A stretch of DNA of 64,000 nucleotides from Zizania palustris (taxonomy: Eukaryota; Streptophyta; Magnoliopsida; Poales; Poaceae). A program made the position numbers and the translations under genes. Below, piece after piece: positions 32,320 through 42,719 of the stretch (within the stretch, counting starts at the first letter, position 1; each line of letters begins with the position of its first letter). The notes beneath the pieces are model-generated. The model was not told where the DNA came from, searched no databases, and was given only the letters and a program-made list of their open reading frames with translations. The stretch is from assembly GCA_019279435.1 (NCBI GenBank), contig JAAALK010000289.1, positions 33,609,067-33,673,066 on the forward strand, in the 5' to 3' direction.

Positions 32320-33782
32320 TCCTAGGTCGAGCTAAAAAAACATCCGAGGGCCAATATATGCTCTCTGACTCACGGACTAGTAAAGTATTTCAAAAAGCAC
32401 AGGAAATCACTGAGTTGGAGAAGACTGGAAAGTTCAAGCCCGAGGGATGTAATGACCAGCTTACATCTGCTCTCGGAAATGAGGAACATCAAGGGCGCAC
32501 TCGAGGTGTCTCTTCTATAGCACCCTAGAAAAATACTTTCAAGAAACAGGAGGGTGCCACATACAAGAAGTGTCAAGCACGCACAGAAGACGCCGTAGAG
32601 CGCCGTGCAGAGTGGGAGCGACACTTTTTTGAATTTATTAATGAAAATCCAAACATAATGCAGGCTGCAGCGGGACAAATAATTGTGCTAGAGGTACGAC
32701 TTGACGTACCAAGCAGTGTTGGCTCAGTACAAGAAAAATTTCCTGTAAATTATATTAAAGAGGGCACACCATGCAGCCTGCATGTACCGATAGGGCGCAA
32801 AGTGCATTCCCAAGAGGCTGCACGAGGCATTGCTATGCCTGGGGATTTATTTCACAATCCGCCTATTCCTGCTGAGTATACCAAGGTTCAGGTCAATGAG
32901 ATCACCAACGACGGATTTATTAATGACTCCTTGGATCTTCCAATGCCTGATGAGGGGATTGAGTCAATCGGAGATGCGCTGAATAACTTTGTCCTATGGG
33001 CGAGCCGAGATATCAAATTACTGCAGACAGGTTCTCAGAGTAAATCGCCTATTGTCTCATCACAATCCCCCACATATCTTTCATATCATGATGTGCAAAA
33101 TATAGGATCTTTATCACCTGTTGATGAGCGTGAGATAGAGGAATAGGCAGAGAAAGAGCCAGTACCCGATAAAGTGGCAGAAGTGACAGTGGCAGTGCTT
33201 AAGCCCACTGATGAGCCCAACACAAAAGTGCCAGAGCGTGATCAAATGCCAGTGCCAGTTCTGGCCGAGCCTCAAGTGCCAGTGACCGAGCCCATAACAA
33301 AAGTGCCAGTGCTAGTGGCCGAGCCTGAAAAACAAGATGCACGCCCAAAGCCAGCAATCCACAAGATAATTGTTCAAGCTGGATAGTGTTTTGCGCCGAA
33401 ATCTAAGATGCTTAAATTTTTTACTATTGTGGGGCAAACACGTTCTACGCCCGAAGCGGCTCCCATAAAGGCTCCAGTACAAAAGCAGGCAGGCTCACTT
33501 TCTATTGATAAATGGACCTACGGAGATGAGGATTATATCGAATACAAACCAGACAAACCATTATTACCCCAACAAGTACTTAAGAGTATGTGTGGGCAGA
33601 TGAGAACATTTCATGACTGGTACCTCGAAGCGTCTTCGTTAGGAGTTACACAAATAGAACTGAAGGCTCCAAAAGAAATATTCAACTGCCCAGAGTTTAA
33701 GCTTGCACTATTTTTCGATGATTTCCATCAGATGTTTCGTCTACAGCGAACCGACATCACAAGCATGATGCTCTGGTGCATG
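32320..33782 (+). pseudogene. middle part of the family 2 TNPA/Ulp1 gene
   Basis: Coding-like sequence continues through stops at 32527 (AP-stop-KN, probably TGG), 33144 (EE-stop-AE, probably CAG) and 33384. It carries ERRAEWERHFFEFINENP, a sequence like the coiled region after TNPA domains, and a V/P/E repeat (33180-33340: KVP, PVP, VAEP). A conserved-looking segment ends WCM at the splice donor GCAT|GTAAGT (33781). Confidence 0.55.
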
Positions 33783-33860
33783 TAAGTACTTTATACTTTG
33801 TCAATACAAAGCAAAAGTCAATCATGTCTTATATTGACTATTGTTTCATAACATATGCAG

Positions 33861-34904
33861 TTTGAATTCATGTTGTGACGCGTCTAATATGTATGGGTAC
33901 TTGAATCCATCATTCATAAGTCAAAGTACACTGAACCCGACACTAAACCGGAACGATGGCAAGTTCTGGACTGCGGGTCAGAAAAAATTTCAAAGGAAGA
34001 TGTTCAATAAAGACCAAGACACACTTAAGAAGAATAAAAGGAATTGTGCCGCGTTGTATATTGCGCGGTGCATGGATCAATGGAAGGATAGAGAAATGAT
34101 AAGTGGGGCATATAACTTTAAGTAAGTATACCCACTATATCCACTTAATCACGTTTTATCGATTATGAAACTAACATAATCATATATTACTTCTTTCGAT
34201 AGTGATCATTGGATTGCATTTCTGATATACCCGAAGAGCTCAAGGGTTTATGTGCTCGACTCTCTCGACAAACCCAAAAAAGAATATCAAGATATATTAA
34301 ATGTTATTCAGAGTGCATACAAATACTACGTGGAAAAGTTAGGTGGCCCACATGATCCACAGAGGCCGAAAGATATGCTTATCAGAACCAACTATCCGGT
34401 AATATTATATTTTTAAATTTCTTAATTCAATTGATAAAGCCAAACTATATATCGTTCTAACTTTGTCTATTTTGAAGTGTCACAAACAATCTCTTGGTTC
34501 GGTGCATTGCGGCTATTATACTTGTGATTTCATGAGCAATAACTTAGGAAAGTTTGCGCGGACATTATCTGAGAATACTAAAGAAGTAAGTTGATTTCTT
34601 GTGTGTTAATCTAATATAACTTGTAGCGTATGTACTTATATGTTACGTATGCAGGCGTCAGGTCCATCAACCGTTGCCCAGAAGAGCCAATTCTCATAAT
34701 CAAAAATGTACGAAATCGTATCAAGGATGTGCCGCTTCACGATGTATGAGGTTCTTCATGAGCGTGGGGTATTGTTCGATCCTGAGAGTGAAGTGGCCAA
34801 GCATCCAACTCTATATGATTGGGCCGGAAGAATGAAAAGGCAAGCACAACAAATCGATAAGAATTTTGAAGCTGAGAAGCAAAAAAAGATGCACGAGATA
34901 TGAG
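33861..34904 (+). pseudogene. Ulp1-type (C48) cysteine protease domain of the family 2 gene
   Basis: Four exons with canonical splice sites: 33861-34121, 34203-34398, 34478-34585 and 34655-34904. Exon 2 opens DHWIAFLIYP with the catalytic His and continues VYVLDSLDKP with the catalytic Asp. Exon 3 reads CHKQSLGSVHCGYYTCDFM, with the active-site Gln region and Cys of Ulp1/SENP proteases. Known family members remove SUMO-like tags. Ulp1 domains are known in plant TE proteins, where their role is unclear. The last exon has an in-frame TAA (34697-34699) before SRMCRFTMYEVLHERG, so this copy is broken. Confidence 0.8.
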
Positions 34905-35329
34905 TTGGCCTTCCAAGAAAACATAAACCGCATGAGCATGTATTTGTGAAACAATGGTTAATTTTGAAATTTTGATAGATGTAAACTTTTTAAACTTGGT
35001 GTGTGATGAAATGTAAACTTTGTAAATTTGTAAATTGATGAGATGAGTTGTTGTTGTGTTGATGTGTTGTTGTTGTGGATGTGTATGTGGATATATGGAT
35101 GTTTTGTTGCTATGTATGTAGATGGTTGTGTGAAGCATATAATGTAAACTTTGTAAATTTGTAAATTGATGAGATGGGTTGTTGTTGTGTTGCTGTTGTG
35201 GATGTGTATGTGGATATGTAGATGTTTTGCTGCTGTGTATGTGGATGGCTGTGTGAAGCATATAATTTCTATGTTTTGGTTTGTGGGACTGTGTGAATTA
35301 AGGTTCACAACATTCTGTGTAATGGGGTA
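34905..35329. other. 3' flank of the Ulp1 gene with GT-rich tandem repeat
   Basis: An approximately 115-120 bp unit (TGTAAACTTTGTAAATTTGTAAATTGATGAGATG... to GTGTGAAGCATATAAT) occurs twice, at about 35010-35143 and 35143-35262. GTTGTTGTGTT and GATGTGTATGTGGAT stretches recur. No gene is seen. Confidence 0.65.
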
Positions 35330-35610
35330 TACACAGCAGTGGCGGGCAGATGATGTCAGCGCGACCGTTACTGCTGTTGACACAGTGGTGGCGGGCGCGC
35401 TGACATCATCTGCCCGCCACTACTGTTAGCAATAGCAGTGGTGGGCAGATGATGTCAGCGAGCTCGCCACTGCTGTTGACACAGCGATGGCGGGCACTCT
35501 GCCCGCCACTGCTAACCAGGGTTAGCAGTGGCGTTAGAGCAGTGGCGGACTAGATGCCCGCCACTACAGGTCGTTTTTGCCCGCCGCTACAGTATCGCTT
35601 TGTAGTAGTG
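35330..35610. repeat. 3' subterminal palindromes and terminus of family 2 copy I
   Basis: About eight AGTGGCGGGC / GCCCGCCACT units with TGATGTCA or TGACATCA spacers end in TTTGTAGTAGTG at 35610. The inverse, CACTACTACAAA, is identical to the left terminus of copy II at 54289. Confidence 0.9.
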
Positions 35611-35835
35611 TTTTTTCTCTTTTTTTTTCTTTTTTTCTTTTTCTTTTTTTTTATTTTTCTTCTTTTCATTCTTTCTCTCACACAGGTAGTTGCACACAGG
35701 CAGTTAGAGGCTGTAGGAGCGAGTGCTGCTGCATGCGCGCCTGGACGAGCGGAGCGCGCGGGGAAAGGAAAGGTGCAGACGGAAATGGCAAACCATCATC
35801 ACGCTTCATAATTGTTAATATATATATATATAAAT
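35611..35835. other. pyrimidine tract and GC-rich flank
   Basis: About 80 bp of almost pure C/T directly follow the CACTA terminus, then a GC-rich stretch and a (TA)n run at 35817-35834. No gene is seen. Frames here are low-complexity. Confidence 0.6.
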
Positions 35836-36345
35836 GTTATCTTACTGAGAAATCTACTATTAAGAAAAAAGTAGTACTCAATTGTTATTCTACTGAAAGT
35901 AGTACTCTTGTGGTCGATGTAGAATAGATATTCTACACACGTGTTGTAGTATAGCACTTCCGTGTGTGTGTGTATATATATATGGGAGCGCTATTCTACA
36001 TCACGTGTGTAGAATAGATATTCTACACCGAGTAATTTCAGTAGTTGATTTTCTCGATCAGTAGAATAGTAATTGTGTACTATTTTTTCTCAATAGTAAA
36101 TTTCTCGGTAGAATAGCTATTTTACACCCGTGGTGTAGGATAGCATTTATATATATATATATACATATATACATACATATATATATATATATATATACGG
36201 GAGCGCTATTTTACACCATATGTGTAGAATAGCTATTCTACACCGACCACTTTCAGTAGTAGATTTTCTTAATAAAATAACAATTGAGTACTAATTTTTT
36301 CTCAGTAGTAGATTTCTCGTTAGAATATATATTCTAAATTGCACC
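35836..36345. repeat. three copies of a MITE-like sequence in inverted and direct orientation
   Basis: A module with GGGAGCGCTATT(C/T)TACA, TGTGTAGAATAG(A/C)TATTCTACACCGA, TTTCAGTAGT and ATTTCTCGGTAGAATAG occurs at about 35985-36150 and 36195-36345. An opposite-strand copy lies at about 35845-35965. (TA)n/(CATA)n microsatellites lie at 35965-35985 and 36150-36200. Terminal duplication could not be fixed. Confidence 0.6.
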
Positions 36346-36391
36346 ATATACCTATGGGGCCGTATATTGGCCCCACAATTGAAATGTGGCA

Positions 36392-36465
36392 CGGAGCTCT
36401 CGTTAGCGCAATGGATAATGTGTTCTAGAATAACCAGAAGGTCGCAGCTTTGGAACAGATCACGC
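36392..36465 (+). other. degenerate tRNA-like sequence
   Basis: TTAGCGCAATGGATAATG resembles the D-arm and box A of a plant Arg/Trp-type tRNA, and AACCAGAAGGTCGCAGC the anticodon 3' arm. The T arm (TTTGGAACAGATC) does not match a good box B and the acceptor stem does not pair. It is a tRNA pseudogene or a SINE head, not a functional tRNA. Confidence 0.3.
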
Positions 36466-37137
36466 CGAACCGACCCATTAGTAGTCTGGAACAGTCCTGG
36501 TTTTCAAATTTATTTTTATATTTTAAGATCCATCACGTGTTTCTTTTAGGCCTCAAAAATATAGGTATGACCCTACATACATATATACATTCTATACCGT
36601 AAGTGTAAAATAGTACATGCATGTGTGTTGTAGCTAGGTAGTTCTCTGTGCATGTGTGTCAGTGTGTACTACAAGCTCGCAAGGTGGGGAGACACATACA
36701 CATCGAGAACTTTGCTGCATGGCCCTAGTATGTGAAGCTTCTTTGGCAATGGTGAAAATAAACAGGAGCCTCGGCCTTGATAAATTGCGGTGTCTGAACT
36801 CTGAAAAATCTCTGAAGAAGATCATACAGATTCAGACAGAGAATGTGAGAAAGCTGTCCAGACTCCAGAGCGGAGAGAAGGTGAAAGAAGACAATGTGCT
36901 ATGAAACCATTGTCATGAGATCATGATGATACTAATATAATGGTGATGAATAAAGAAATGGCTTGCAAAGATGATAGAGACAATGTTTTTCTACGGAGAG
37001 CATGATTCGTACTTGCAATCAAAATTAAATTACACACCAACAAAATTAACAGTTACTGATCCTGCTTACTGCCATGCTTAATTACCACACCCTATCACTG
37101 CCTTAATTATCATACAACATCTTCCTCCAGCGCGGCC
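36466..37137. other. intergenic, downstream of the transporter
   Basis: No supported gene. A 82-codon frame at 36656-36904 shows no domain or codon bias. It is most likely 3' flank of the transporter. Confidence 0.5.
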
Positions 37138-39956
37138 TCACGACGCCGGCGAAGACTCCGAAGAGGGCTTGGCGGCGTCGAAGAGCGCCTCCATCTCCTC
37201 GAGGCTCTTCCCCTTCGTCTCCGGCAGGCAGGCGTAGACGAACCACCACGCCGCCGCCGAGCACGCCGCGAAGAGGTAGAAGGTGCCTGCCATGCCCACC
37301 GCCTCGTACAACGAGATGAAGCTCATCCCGACAACCGCGCTCATCACCCGGTTCGCCGCCGTCCCGATGCCGGTGCCCTGCGCGCGCAGCCGCAGCGGCA
37401 GGATCTCTGATCCGTACATCCAGATCACCGGCCCAAACCCTAGCGAGAACGTCGCCATGAACGCCGCCGCGGCCACCACGCTCGTCGCCGCGGCCCACCA
37501 AGCGTCGTCGCCGTCTCCCGCCGCCGCCTCTGGAGATGATGAGGACACGCGCAAGGAGAAGCCGAGCACTAGCAGCGATACGGCCATGCCACCCGCGCTG
37601 GAGAGCAGCATCGGACGCCGGCCGAGCCGGTCGGCGAGGAAGAGCGGAACTACGATGGACACTGTCTTGGTGACGCCGAGGAGAATGGTGGCGCCGAGCA
37701 CCGCGTGCTCCGATGTCACGCCGACGTGATTGAACACCCGCGGCGCGTACAGCACCAGCGCCGCCACGCCGGACGCCTGCTGGAAGAACTGCAGGCCGAG
37801 AATGGCAAGCAACACGCGGCGGACGGCCGGCGTCGGCCGGACCAGGAAATCGCGCCACACGCTCGTCGAGCTGCTGCCGCCGCTGGCGGCTTCCTGCTGC
37901 TTCGAGCTCTCCTTGACGGAGGAGACGATCTCCTGCAGGCGGCGGTCGGCGAGGAACGCGTCTCCGCCGGTGGTGCGCACGAGCACGCGGCGCGCGTCCT
38001 CGTGGTGGCCGTGCAAGACAAGCCACCGCGGCGTCTCCGGCATGGCGAGCAGCGCGGCGGCAGCGAGGAAGAGCGGCGGGACGGCGCCGATGCCGATCAT
38101 GAGGCGCCAGTTGAGCGACATGGGTAGGCCGGCGAGCGCGAAGTCGGCGATGTAGCTCAGCAGGATGCCGGAGTTGCCGGCGATCTGACGTGGCAGCACA
38201 GTAAATTAATTCACTGAAATTAACCAATTCGACATTTTTCTCATTATCTCTAAATGTGTAAAAATCAAAAAAATTATAAATCACTAAACGATTTAAAAAG
38301 ACATTGTAAAGAATAATGGATGGATAAAGTATCAACTACACGAGACTAAATATGAAGCGAAATTGAAGTCGTATTTCTCTACTTGTAGAGTTCATCTTTG
38401 TTCAGTAATTTACACCCGATAATTTCAAGGTTTAAAATATACTAAAATTTAAATTTTCTGAGAAATATCTCGAGAAAGAAATAAAATTTGCAGCGCATTC
38501 ATGCACCTCCCCCGTGTGCGTCCAAATCTCAACCAATCTCGTACTAAGATGACAAGTGCGATTTGATTTGGCTTTAAATAATCGATTCTATACTAAAGTG
38601 ACCTGATCCAACTAATCTCTTTCTAATCACGTACTACGCTGTTAAACTAATTAACTAGTTCTCAAATCTGTGATCTTTAATTTTATTCTCTAAATTATCG
38701 TATTTGCAATAATAATAGCAGAGAAATATCCCGTGCAATCATGCAATCATACGATTTAGTGCATCCAATCAAGATCCAACGGTTACATATGAAAAAAGTA
38801 AAAAAATAGTAAGTTTTATATGTAACCGTTGGATCTTGATTAGATGCACCAGATTACATGATTGCACGATTGCAGATTGCACTGGATATTTCCTCAATAA
38901 TAGCATTGTCTAAATCTCTTTCTAATTATATCTCAAATTTAAAATTTAAAATTTCTACGTTTAGCCTATTTTTATGTATGTTTTCTTTCTCATGTATTAT
39001 TATAGACCGAACGATATACATTTAAATATATAAACAGTTTCACACAAATTTATTAAATATTATAAGTCGTGTTTGTTATATTTAAAAATAAGAATTGAGA
39101 CTAGAAGAGAATCGTTTATAGATTGATTATTTTTTAAGAAAATAAGATCGTTCTATAATCTATACGAGATTTCGATCAAAATTCAGGAGATGAAACAGTC
39201 CTTAATTAGAGATTAGGGATCAAGAGAAAGTGATTAGTTAGCCAGGGAAACGCGCACGTCGGCAGGGCCGAGGGGTACTCACCTCGGGGATGGAGGAGAG
39301 GAAACCGCGGGAGGACGGCGGTGAGATCTCGGCGATGTAGACGGGGGCGACGACGAGGCCGAAGCCGCAGGCGATGCCGGCGACGAGCTGGCCGGCCATG
39401 AGAGCGGCGTACCCGTTGGCGGCGGCGGTGGCGGCGGAGCCCGCGAAGAACATGGCGGCCGCCAGCGCGATGGTGCGGCGGCGCCCGGCCCGGTCGCACG
39501 TCCACCCCGCCGCCAGCGAGCCGACGAGGGAGTAGATGCTTGTCGCCCCGATGAGCACCTCGATCTGCGCGTCGCTCACCCCCAGGTCCCCCTGCACGAA
39601 CTTCTGCGCCCCGCTCATCACGCCTCGATCTGCAACAGATCAATTAACCAATCCATACTAATTAGCGCTAAACCTTCGAAAGAGTCGCAGCCATGGCCAT
39701 GGTAGCGCCGGCGCGATACATCGGTGGAGCACTCGAGCTGCGAGGCTGTGTTATTACTGTAGCCGTAGATGATGGAGGTGGCCGACGCGACGAGGGCGCA
39801 GGCGAGGGCGAATGAGCTTCCGGCGGCGGAGGACTTGACGTCGCCGCCGTCTTCCATGCCAGCGCCGGCAGAGTACGTGACGTCGCTGCCGTCTTCCATG
39901 CCAGCGCCGGCGGCAGCGGGGAGAAGCGGCGACTCGAGATCGTCGTCCATCTTCAT
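37138..39956 (-). CDS. polyol/monosaccharide transporter, MFS sugar transporter family
   Basis: Three exons join in frame: 39956-39758, 39629-39283 and 38184-37138 (donors A|GTAATA and GAG|GTGAGT; acceptors TTGCAG and CGTCAG), giving 530 residues, normal for plant polyol/monosaccharide transporters. They should carry sugars or sugar alcohols across a membrane with 12 helices. Hallmarks are GVMSGA (69-74), DRAGRRR (112-118), PETPRWL (231-237), QFFQQASGV, ADRLGRRPML, GFGPVIWMYGSEILPLRLRAQ and PETKGKSLEEMEALF near the end. The N-terminus contains a duplicated AGAGMEDG unit. The TM1 motif, usually GYDIGV, reads GYNRGV here because the codon split by intron 1 gives Asn67. This removes the Asp that couples protons in symporters. 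Intron 2 holds a MITE. Very GC-rich exons fit a grass gene. The splice junctions are inferred but have consensus sites. The exact substrate is unknown. Confidence 0.92.
38720..38895. mobile_element. Mutator-type MITE in intron 2 of the transporter
   Basis: 176 bp. Arms of about 80 bp are nearly complementary (AGAGAAATATCC(C)GTGCAATC ... GATTGCACTGGATATTTCCTC, with TCAAGATCCAACGGTTACAT inside), so the transcript can form one long hairpin. The 9-bp flanks AATAATAGC (38711-38719 and 38896-38904) are identical, the size expected for Mutator-like elements. Confidence 0.8.
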
Positions 39957-39997
39957 GGCTGGTCGGCTGGGTGGGGCGTGGCCGCGTGCGTGGTGTT

Positions 39998-40007
39998 CGA
40001 TTTTATG
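39998..40007 (-). promoter_or_regulatory. possible TATA box of the transporter
   Basis: Minus-strand TCATAAAATC lies about 42 bp upstream of the ATG. This would give a very short leader, so the true box may be further upstream. Confidence 0.25.
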
Positions 40008-41432
40008 ACGAGAGGGCGCGCGCGGCCGGGGGGCGCAGAGACAACGTGGCTCTCTGCCGCGTGGGCCCGCGGCCGCTTTTCATCTAATCATGTTGTTTTG
40101 GGCCAATGCCCATCTCATCTCTATAAAAATAAAATTAGATAGAGTTTAGTTGATGAGACAGATATTAATATTTATTTGATTGTTTGTATTATAGGACAAA
40201 GGAAAGGAAGTAAACAGTAATTAAATTCGTATATAAAAATATTTCTGTGTAATATTAATTTTATAGCTATGGATGAAATATTGTAAAAGAAAAAATAATG
40301 TTTAAAATTTTAAGTTGAAAACCGTTGAAATTTTCACCATGATGATTGCATAAAAACAAATCGAGAGGGCTCGTCGTTGCCTCTCGTTGGCAACTAACCC
40401 GCTAGCTAGTATTATCTATATTCTTAAATGTATCATGTTTTAAACGTGCATAATATAAAAAAATTATATACGAAAAAAGCATTGGTATATCTGTCATCTT
40501 ACCAATTTAAGACGATTCAAAATATGGATATTGAATAGACAATGCTATTATTATTGCTTATATAAGTTGTTTTAGTACTCTAAACTCTCTTTTGCAAATA
40601 TAATCTGTTTTAAAATTTATATGTAGTTTTCATATTTTATTATATTTTGTTATTTTGCCCTTAGTTAAATATAATGCCACCTCAGGAATAAATAACTATT
40701 TTTTTAAAACACCATAAATAAGGAGTAGTAATATAATTATCATGAATAAGTCCATTTCATTATATTTCAGATGCTGTAATCGAGGAAAGCATTGGAGGCG
40801 GAGGAGGTTATAATGCTTTATTTCTAGAACTCTATGATAAAGTATTACGGGAAACCGAAATTTGTGCGAGTATTAAAAATTTTGCTGACTGCATTTTTTT
40901 CGGACATTAGGTAAAGACAGTTTTGACCGAGTGTTTTTTAAAAAACATTCAACAAACTATAAATACTCGGCAAACCCATTATTTTTTCTGTGTATAAACC
41001 TTATTTTAAGCATACGTGATATTTTTTATTTGGTTTTGTCTTGATTTTTTTCTACGCTCAGAATACAATGTATATTATCACAAACTTAAACAAATCACTT
41101 AAGTGGTAAGATTAGTTGCGTCTCGGAAATTATTGGATATATATGATGCAGCTGTCTGATAAATGATGTGGGTACGTCGCTACGTCATGATATGATTGAT
41201 TAGGGAAAGTGTAATTTGCTAGGCCACACTTATATTGATTTGTTTGTCTGTTAATTGCATGCAAACGGAGAAGCTGGTTAAGTTGTAGTGTTTGATTTGG
41301 TTTTGATTTGCTGTGTGCTCCTTCAGTGATAGCTAAAAGATTACATGTTATAAATAAATATTTAGTGACGGTTGTATTTTAGTCCGTGGATAGAAATTAC
41401 TTGTTATTAAAGATTATCTTTAATGATATATG
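40008..41432. other. intergenic DNA between transporter and Tat element
   Basis: Proximal 100 bp are GC-rich (promoter side of the transporter), the rest AT-rich with no gene. About 40865-40985 has GACCGAGTGTTTTTTAAAAAAC and ACTCGGCAAACC, resembling the end of an old element. 41360-41432 carries TTTAGTGACGGTTG and AATGATATATG, resembling decayed family 1 subterminal sequence, continued at 53628. Confidence 0.5.
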
Positions 41433-42133
41433 TGTTGGAACGGCGGATCGGACCAGCAGGTTTTAGTGGAAATGTAGGGACGTAGTATATTCAGTGCTCC
41501 TGGAGCGTGTGTCGTTGCAACTGTAGTTGGGGGTATTTATAGGGCGCCCTGCCCAGAGGACCGAGCGCCTTGGACCACCAACCGCTACATGGCTAGACGC
41601 CGGTCGGTAGTACAGACAAAACGGGTTATACACAGTACAGACAAGAAGATTCAACTCTGACAGCGTATGGGCCGTGTCGGGCGCTGCCTGCGCCGCCCGA
41701 CACGGCTCAGAGGATCGTGATCCTGTCTCCTCGTATACTTGTCCTTCCTTTTCTCGCCAACATTCCTTCCGGATTCACTGCTGCGGGTCGAGGGATGGCC
41801 TTCGGCAATCTTCTCCCGGAGGGTGGCCTCCGACTTCGTCGCCCGCAGGGTGGCCTCCGGCATCCTTCTCTCGGAGGGTAGCCTCCGGCTTCGTCGCCCG
41901 CAGGATGGCCTCCGGCATCCTTCTCCCGGAGGGTGGCCTCCGGCAACTTCCTCCCGAAGGGTGGCCTCCGTCATCAGGCCAACCGCTTGGCGCCGGCGAG
42001 CTCCTTCGGAGCGCCCAGAGACCTCCGAGGGCTTCCGGCTCCGTCGCCTGCAGGTCCTGGCCCCTTCGGCACCAAGCTTCGGACCTCCGGATGGTGGGCC
42101 CCCCTTCGGCCATCGGGATTATCTCCCCCAATA
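41433..42133 (-). repeat. 3' LTR of the Tat element
   Basis: 701 bp. The TATA box on the minus strand (CCTATAAATACC) lies at about 41533-41544. Between 41795 and 41975 is a short internal repeat built from GGAGGGTGGCCTCCGGC and CGTCGCCCGCAGG (about six units). The final bases are AATA instead of AACA. Confidence 0.95.
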
Positions 42134-42597
42134 GTAGCCCCTCACTTCTTTCCTCTCGAGAACCCTGCGTTAAGAGAGGGTGAAAGCGCACATGATAATT
42201 CCGATAACTTTCATAAGGAACATAACTTACATTGGGGCGCCGGACCCGGCCGCGGCGTGACCTCCTTCGACCAGCGCGGAGGAGCTCCGAAGCGGGCAGG
42301 CGTGATTGGACCCGGAGGCCGAGGACTGCTTCGAATCCTCCCCTCAGTAGGTTGAGAGGAGTTTGACCAGGCCCGCTGGGTACCCGCGCGCCTTTGACCG
42401 CGGGGTTCTGGCCCCGAGGAGGCGGCCAAACGCCATCTGAAGCAGTTAATGTCGCGTGTGTGTAAACGGCGTTGGGGAGGCGAACCGCCAGGGAGCCGCC
42501 GCGTCCCAATGCACCGGTTTTGGTCTTAAATGCGGGTGCCATGCAACCGCCGCGTTCACACGCTGAACGAACGGGAAGGGAACCGACAGACTTGTGC

Positions 42598-42608
42598 TTA
42601 AATATATC
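42598..42608 (+). promoter_or_regulatory. TATA box of the antisense gene block
   Basis: TTAAATATATC stands about 112 bp upstream of the ATG at 42720, on the strand opposite to the element genes. A pyrimidine-rich leader (TTCTCCCTTCTTCACTTTG) follows. Confidence 0.5.
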
Positions 42609-42719
42609 TCGTCGCGCGGCCCATTCTCCCTTCTTCACTTTGCCGCGCCCACTCTAATCACCTTATACAACACCTGTTCTGCTTCCTGAGCGCTAACTCT
42701 TCTCTCACCTCTTTGCGCA

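Larger units (their letters stand above)
14549..35610 (+). mobile_element. CACTA element family 2, copy I, 5' truncated
   Basis: From ACTAGCTTAGGGTTTT (14549) the sequence follows copy II from 59341 onward, with the same small gene, tRNA-like modules, subterminal palindromes and GC-rich leader. It then continues with the TNPA/Ulp1 gene and ends in a clear terminus at 35601-35610 (TGTAGTAGTG, inverse CACTACTACA). The transposase part seen in copy II is missing. A copia element (20237-31622) accounts for more than half of the span. Without it the remnant is about 9.7 kb. The flank after the end is TTTTTT. Confidence 0.8.

Noticed and set aside
10048..35610. One composite CACTA element from 10048 to 35610
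   Set aside because: The left terminus (CACTACCACAAAAACGG) and the right one (inverse CACTACTACAAAGCG) belong to different families, and the 3-bp flanks (TGG and TTT) do not match.
36392..36465. Functional tRNA gene
   Set aside because: The D-arm resembles a tRNA, but the T arm and acceptor stem do not pair; at most a pseudogene or SINE head.
36656..36904. Small 82-codon gene near the transporter 3' end
   Set aside because: No domain, no splice or promoter support, and ordinary frame length for this base composition.
37283..38155. Several plus-strand and alternative minus frames of 100-150 codons over the transporter
   Set aside because: They are GC-rich shadow frames of exon 3; the transporter frame has all family motifs.
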